A stretch of 64,000 bases of DNA from Saccharomycopsis malanga. Taxonomy: Eukaryota > Ascomycota > Saccharomycetes > Ascoideales > Saccharomycopsidaceae. The DNA lies in contig CP025322.1 of the NCBI GenBank assembly GCA_004014935.1, positions 2,170,001-2,234,000 of the forward strand, read 5' to 3'. The notes under the pieces were generated by a model, which was not told the origin of the DNA, made no database searches, and saw only the letters and a program-made list of their open reading frames with translations. Positions 60,701 through 64,000 of the stretch are shown one piece after another (the stretch's first letter is position 1; every line of letters starts with the position of its first letter). Position numbers and translations under genes: made by a program.

Positions 60701-61330
60701 ATGTTCAATAGGCAATTTCGAGGTGTTTTAAAGGGGCTTGGAAAAGAGACGTTTAATTTTCGAAAAGTTTCAACCAATAATAATCAATATCCACCAACAT
60801 ATTTCAGTAATCCAAATGCTTCTCCAACTGGCACACCATATAATCCAGTGGCCTCCGTGGCACCAGTAGAAAACCCCACAAAATCGGGGTCGGGGCTGGC
60901 GCCATTCCGGGATTTAGCATTGTGTCTTGCGATTCTTGGCTTGGGATATTTTGCCTTGGATAACTACCAGGCACGTCTTGCTTTACAGCTGGAAGCATTC
61001 AGCACGACAATGAAACAACAGAAAGCACTTGCGATGGCCCAGATGACCTTCAACAATGCAAGAAAGAAGCGAGAGTTGCAGATACTCAATGAGCGTAAGA
61101 ATTTCCAGAGACGAGAGATGAAAATGGCCCTTCATATTGCCATGTTGAGAAAACAGTTGGAAGAACAGGGAATTCTGCCGGTTGATATAAACGAGGCACT
61201 CCAAGAGTTTGAAAAAAATGTCAAGATTGAAAATTCCTTGACAAATATCACTGGCACAAGCTTGTGGGTCGTTGACGAGTCTGATCTTAAACTGTATGTT
61301 CCTAGTACCCATGAATATGACCGTAAATAG
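60701..61330 (+). CDS. probable mitochondrial membrane protein with coiled coil
   Basis: I start at 60701 (MFNRQFRGVLKGLGKETFNFRKVS), which gives a basic, acidic-free presequence typical of mitochondrial import; the frame is open from an upstream ATG at 60632 with 23 further residues. The 209-residue product then has a Pro/Asn-rich linker, one membrane segment (LALCLAILGLGYFALDNY, about 85-103), a long amphipathic coiled coil rich in Met, Gln, Lys and Arg (LEAFSTTMKQQKALAMAQMTFNNARKKRE onwards), and a C-terminal stretch with TGTSLWVVDESDLKLY. I do not recognise the family. The architecture (presequence, one TM, coiled coil) resembles inner-membrane assembly factors such as Ina22, but that is only a shape match. 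Confidence 0.72.
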   Translation: MFNRQFRGVLKGLGKETFNFRKVSTNNNQYPPTYFSNPNASPTGTPYNPVASVAPVENPTKSGSGLAPFRDLALCLAILGLGYFALDNYQARLALQLEAFSTTMKQQKALAMAQMTFNNARKKRELQILNERKNFQRREMKMALHIAMLRKQLEEQGILPVDINEALQEFEKNVKIENSLTNITGTSLWVVDESDLKLYVPSTHEYDRK

Positions 61331-62287
61331 CTGCAAAATAGCATTAGTACATTACTTGTTAGTAGCCATTGACATTTGTGGGATACAGCTGGCAAATATT
61401 CAAGCTCACAAATGATATATAAATTTATTATCATTATACAGGTCATAAAAATCATCATTGTATAGCTATCCTGATTGTACGGATGGCATGTTCAATGAGA
61501 TTGAATAAATGATGATTGTAAAGTTGGCATATTAAATGAATAAACTAAAGATGGAGAAGTTGGTAAGAATTTTGATGATTATGGTTTTACATATTGAGTT
61601 TCAAAGATGATGTTAGATTCTACAAACTCTGGAGCTTTAGAATGTAAACAGGTTGATTATTTACTTTATTTTCTAATGCATTAGTAAATTGTCGTGAAAT
61701 TAGAATTTCTTTAAATACTTGTCTTTTGAATAGAATGTTTTGAATAGAATGTCTTTTAGATAGAATGTCTTTTGAATAGAATGTCTTTAAATAGAATGTC
61801 TTTTGAATAGAATGTTTTGAATAGAATGTCTTTTAGATAGAATGTCTTTCAAATATCATGTTTCACAAGTATTTTGGGTATTGATGTAACTACTGATTTC
61901 TTTCAAGTAATAGAAAAAAGCCCAATCTTCGTAGCTTGTACTGCAAATGTGCAACTATTTGTGAGATGTTTTCAATAGTTTGAGATAATTATCAATGAAA
62001 TCCTTCTATTTTTTTGTAATTTTTTTTTTGAAACTTATCCTAAATTACTTATATTTGTTAATTTTTGATATATTTATGTATTTACATTTGATAATTTTTC
62101 AATACATTAATTGACATTTTTTGAGATTGGATATTTTTCAATATATTTAAGCTGTTCAAAATAATGTTTTTTACATTAAAAATGGATTTTCGGCCATAGA
62201 AACTTTTACTGATCAGTATATTCCAATTCATGGTGTTATATAAACAAATTGTCAAGTCTGTCTTAGCGATACTAACATGGTCAAAAA
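61331..62287. other. AT-rich spacer with tandem repeats
   Basis: Contains the 16-bp repeat listed separately (61715-61860). No gene seen. Confidence 0.45.
61715..61860. repeat. 16-bp tandem repeat, TAGAATGTCTTTTGAA type
   Basis: Eight or nine units of ATAGAATGTCTTTTGA with variants (TTTAGA, TTTAAA, TTTTGA), in a higher-order pattern that repeats after about 80 bp. Confidence 0.85.
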
Positions 62288-62400
62288 AAACGGATATTGG
62301 GTAAAATCATGATTGGCTATATGAAAGAATAAAAGAAGTCTAATATAAGGGAGGTAATAGAGTCTTAAATAGCGCTTAGGACAGTGCAATACCTAAAAGG
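62288..62400 (-). repeat. second dispersed family, solo-LTR-like, partial
   Basis: ATTGGGTAAAATCATGATTG, ATAAAAGAAGTCTAATATAA and AATAGAGTCTTAAATAGCGC match the copy at 30891. Old and incomplete. Confidence 0.45.
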
Positions 62401-62639
62401 GTAAACGAAGGTCCTCGACAATAGGGTATACTCGCAAGTAAGTCAAAATGAGTGGCTATTAGTGCTACCTAACAAGTAGAACCAATATTTGGTAAATGAT
62501 TCAACAGACTTGATGGATTGGCAAAAAAAAGGTCTTGGTTTGAAAGCATTCTCGGACAACAGCACCAGTTGATGAAGACGCATTCTTTTGATTATGAGAG
62601 ATTTCAAACTAAAAGAGGAGAAGCTGATGTGAAATGATT

Positions 62640-62855
62640 ATAGAGTAAAATGGTCAAAAATATGGAGTGAAAAATGTCGAATGAAATGATCAAAAATAGA
62701 GAGTAAAATGGTTAAAAATAGAGAGTAGAATGATAAAAAATATGGAATAAAATGGTAAAAACATAGAATAAAATAATCAAAAATATTAGCTAAATTGATA
62801 AAAATTGTCGAATAAAAATGGTGAAAAACGTGGAATATAATGATAATAATGACAA
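62640..62855. repeat. degenerate tandem repeat, about 20-bp unit
   Basis: AGTAAAATGGTCAAAAATA and close variants about ten times, ending at the tail of the minus SINE at 62861. Confidence 0.75.
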
Positions 62856-62860
62856 TAAAA

Positions 62861-63060
62861 ATAATAATATCTATTACTTCGAGCCCGGTAAATAACAGTA
62901 TCCTCTATATCTAATATGTCTGAGAGGACTTTATAAAACCAAGTGAGGAAAACTCAGTGATATCCTTTTAATCATAATATCCTCAAGATTTGCCAGGTCT
63001 TTTACGAGAGTAGTATTTGCCATTATCCTGCTAAATTATCCTGCCAGGTTCTTTTTTCCC
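62861..63060 (-). repeat. SINE-like element, minus, diverged, doubled head
   Basis: AATATCTATTACTTCGAGCC, TATCTAATATGTCTGAGAGG, AATCATAATATCCTC, then CATTATCCTGCTAAATTATC and CTGCCAGGTTC segments matching the complement of the repeated head segment. Confidence 0.7.
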
Positions 63061-63268
63061 TTATTAAAGGATCATAATATATTATCATGATCTATGGATC
63101 AAAAATCAAAAATTTATCAAGATCGCACATGTGAACTAGGTATTATTAGTTGCCAATATAATTCTCCTTTTGACAGCACTCAACCTTTGTTAAGCTTCAA
63201 CACATCACTACAAACAAAACTGTCATAGCAACCTAGTCTAAACTCTTTCTATAACATTTATATTTAAT

Positions 63269-63584
63269 CACTGGACCGGATGGCTCAGCACTTTGAGAAG
63301 AGAAAAAGGCCTGGCAGTCAGCGAATATTCTCTTGAACAGGCCCAAGGGTTTGATTCCTACTACGAACACTTTTTACTCTCTACTTTTACGAACGTGATT
63401 CCACAGGCAAGTTCAACTGTCGAAACATGACCTATTTTAGACGAAAGTCTAATGTTTACTTTCCAAATTCATTAAATCATATAATTATGATGAATGGCAC
63501 GGGGCTTTCCCCACTGGGTTTTACCAAGTTCCTTAGACATGGCGCGTATATACGAAACTGATACGTACTGGAAATATATGATAA
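63269..63584 (+). repeat. SINE-like element, plus, nearly full length
   Basis: A box ACCGGATGGCTCAG, GGCCTGGCAG, B box AAGGGTTTGATTCCTAC, body CACTTTTTACTCTCTAC, CACAGGCAAGTTCAACTG, CCCCACTGGGTTTTACC, core GCGCGTATATACGAAACTGA, a tail lacking GGGCTT: GTACTGGAAATATATGATAA. Confidence 0.9.
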
Positions 63585-63650
63585 TGTTAAAATTACATTG
63601 ATAGTTATAAACCCTTCTCCTATAGCCAGTCCCATTATCTAATGTTCATT

Positions 63651-63663
63651 GCGGGTAACCCGC
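63651..63663. promoter_or_regulatory. palindromic Reb1-type site upstream of MRPL24
   Basis: GCGGGTAACCCGC, a 13-bp near-palindrome containing CGGGTAA, 90 bp before the MRPL24 ATG. Confidence 0.6.
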
Positions 63664-63753
63664 ACGAGATAGGGCATTGAAAAATTTCCAATATTTCACT
63701 ATTATTTAACATTTTTGTACCGTTAATGTCAATAATTACGTTATAAAACAAGG

Positions 63754-64000
63754 ATGCTTGCCAGTATCAAGAGCATATTAGGCAAGGGCAGCCGTCAAAT
63801 TTCCACGGCTTCTCCAGTGGCTAGAGAATGGAAAACCATAGAGGCACGTAAGACTGCAAAAGTGAAATTGCCTGCGGTTGGGGATTATATACCTTCTTCA
63901 TTACATATACCTAAAGAAAAACCGGAATTTCCAGTATATAAATATGGCGAGTCTAGAATATATAAGCAGAGTAACAAAGGTCTTTATGGCGGATCGTTTA
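63754..64000 (+). CDS. MRPL24: mitochondrial ribosomal protein bL28m (Mrpl24), N-terminal 82 residues
   Basis: The frame opens at 63754 ([20 protein letters not shown], a plausible import presequence) and runs off the right edge. [43 protein letters not shown] and [14 protein letters not shown] reproduce the N-terminal region of yeast Mrpl24, including the [11 protein letters not shown] block that begins the L28 fold. Family knowledge: bL28m is a structural protein of the large subunit of the mitochondrial ribosome. A palindromic Reb1-type site lies 90 bp upstream, common for mitochondrial ribosomal protein genes in yeasts. Confidence 0.9.
   Translation, partial: MLASIKSILGKGSRQISTASPVAREWKTIEARKTAKVKLPAVGDYIPSSLHIPKEKPEFPVYKYGESRIYKQSNKGLYGGSF

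Overview
The window is nuclear DNA of a budding yeast (Saccharomycotina). Nearly every recognisable protein has a one-to-one counterpart in Saccharomyces cerevisiae. Genes are short-spaced and almost intron-free, the one intron found has GTATGT and TACTAAC signals, and the spacers are very AT-rich. Two in-frame CTG codons fall at positions where relatives carry hydrophobic residues (TIM22 and the DNF flippase), so the standard code fits better than CUG-Ser. I cannot name the genus.

Gene layout, left to right: DNF1/2-type flippase (3' part off the edge, -), ATP18 (+, 59 codons), STR2 (-), LNP1 (+), a tandem pair of related MFS transporters (+,+; the first has a 52-nt intron), a DUF3112-type membrane protein (-), a TGL3/4/5-type patatin protein that has lost both catalytic residues (-), SKP1 (-) and BRL1 (+) sharing a promoter, GLC8 (-), ZUO1 (-), ERV29 (+), GCN5 (+), NBP35 (-) and BGL2 (+) sharing a promoter, MSO1 (-), an rRNA-type SPOUT methyltransferase (+), a GPI-anchored wall protein (-), TIM22 (-), an unrecognised tail-membrane protein (+), SAH1 (+), a large SIT4-associated SAPS protein (-), a probable mitochondrial membrane protein (+), and the 5' part of MRPL24 (+, off the right edge). 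These are ordinary housekeeping functions with no operon-like logic: ER shape and traffic (LNP1, ERV29, MSO1, DNF), mitochondria (ATP18, TIM22, MRPL24), chromatin and cell cycle (GCN5, SKP1, SAP, GLC8), sulfur and methyl metabolism (STR2, SAH1), Fe-S assembly (NBP35) and cell wall (BGL2, GPI protein).

The spacers are unusual. They hold nearly forty copies or fragments of one dispersed family that looks like a tRNA-derived SINE. The 5' head has A-box and B-box motifs, followed by an unrelated body of about 250 bp with a conserved CGTATATACG palindrome, then a 3' tail that runs into (ATT)n. Copies lie in both orientations, from full length (about 350 bp) to tail stubs, and by my estimate cover about a tenth of the window. 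There are structural subfamilies (short forms without a B box, headless forms, forms with the head repeated two or three times), nested and face-to-face insertions, and tails grown into long ATT microsatellites (up to 365 bp). SINEs are rare in budding yeasts, so this is the main candidate for something undescribed here.

A second, older dispersed family (about 270 bp, TG...CA-like ends) resembles solo LTRs, and one copy is interrupted by a SINE. Other signals: a candidate H/ACA-like structured RNA near 15.8-16.0 kb, several minisatellites (one with a 39-bp period, one inside the SAPS gene), and recurring promoter motifs (GTCACGTG, TTACCCG, GCATG clusters).
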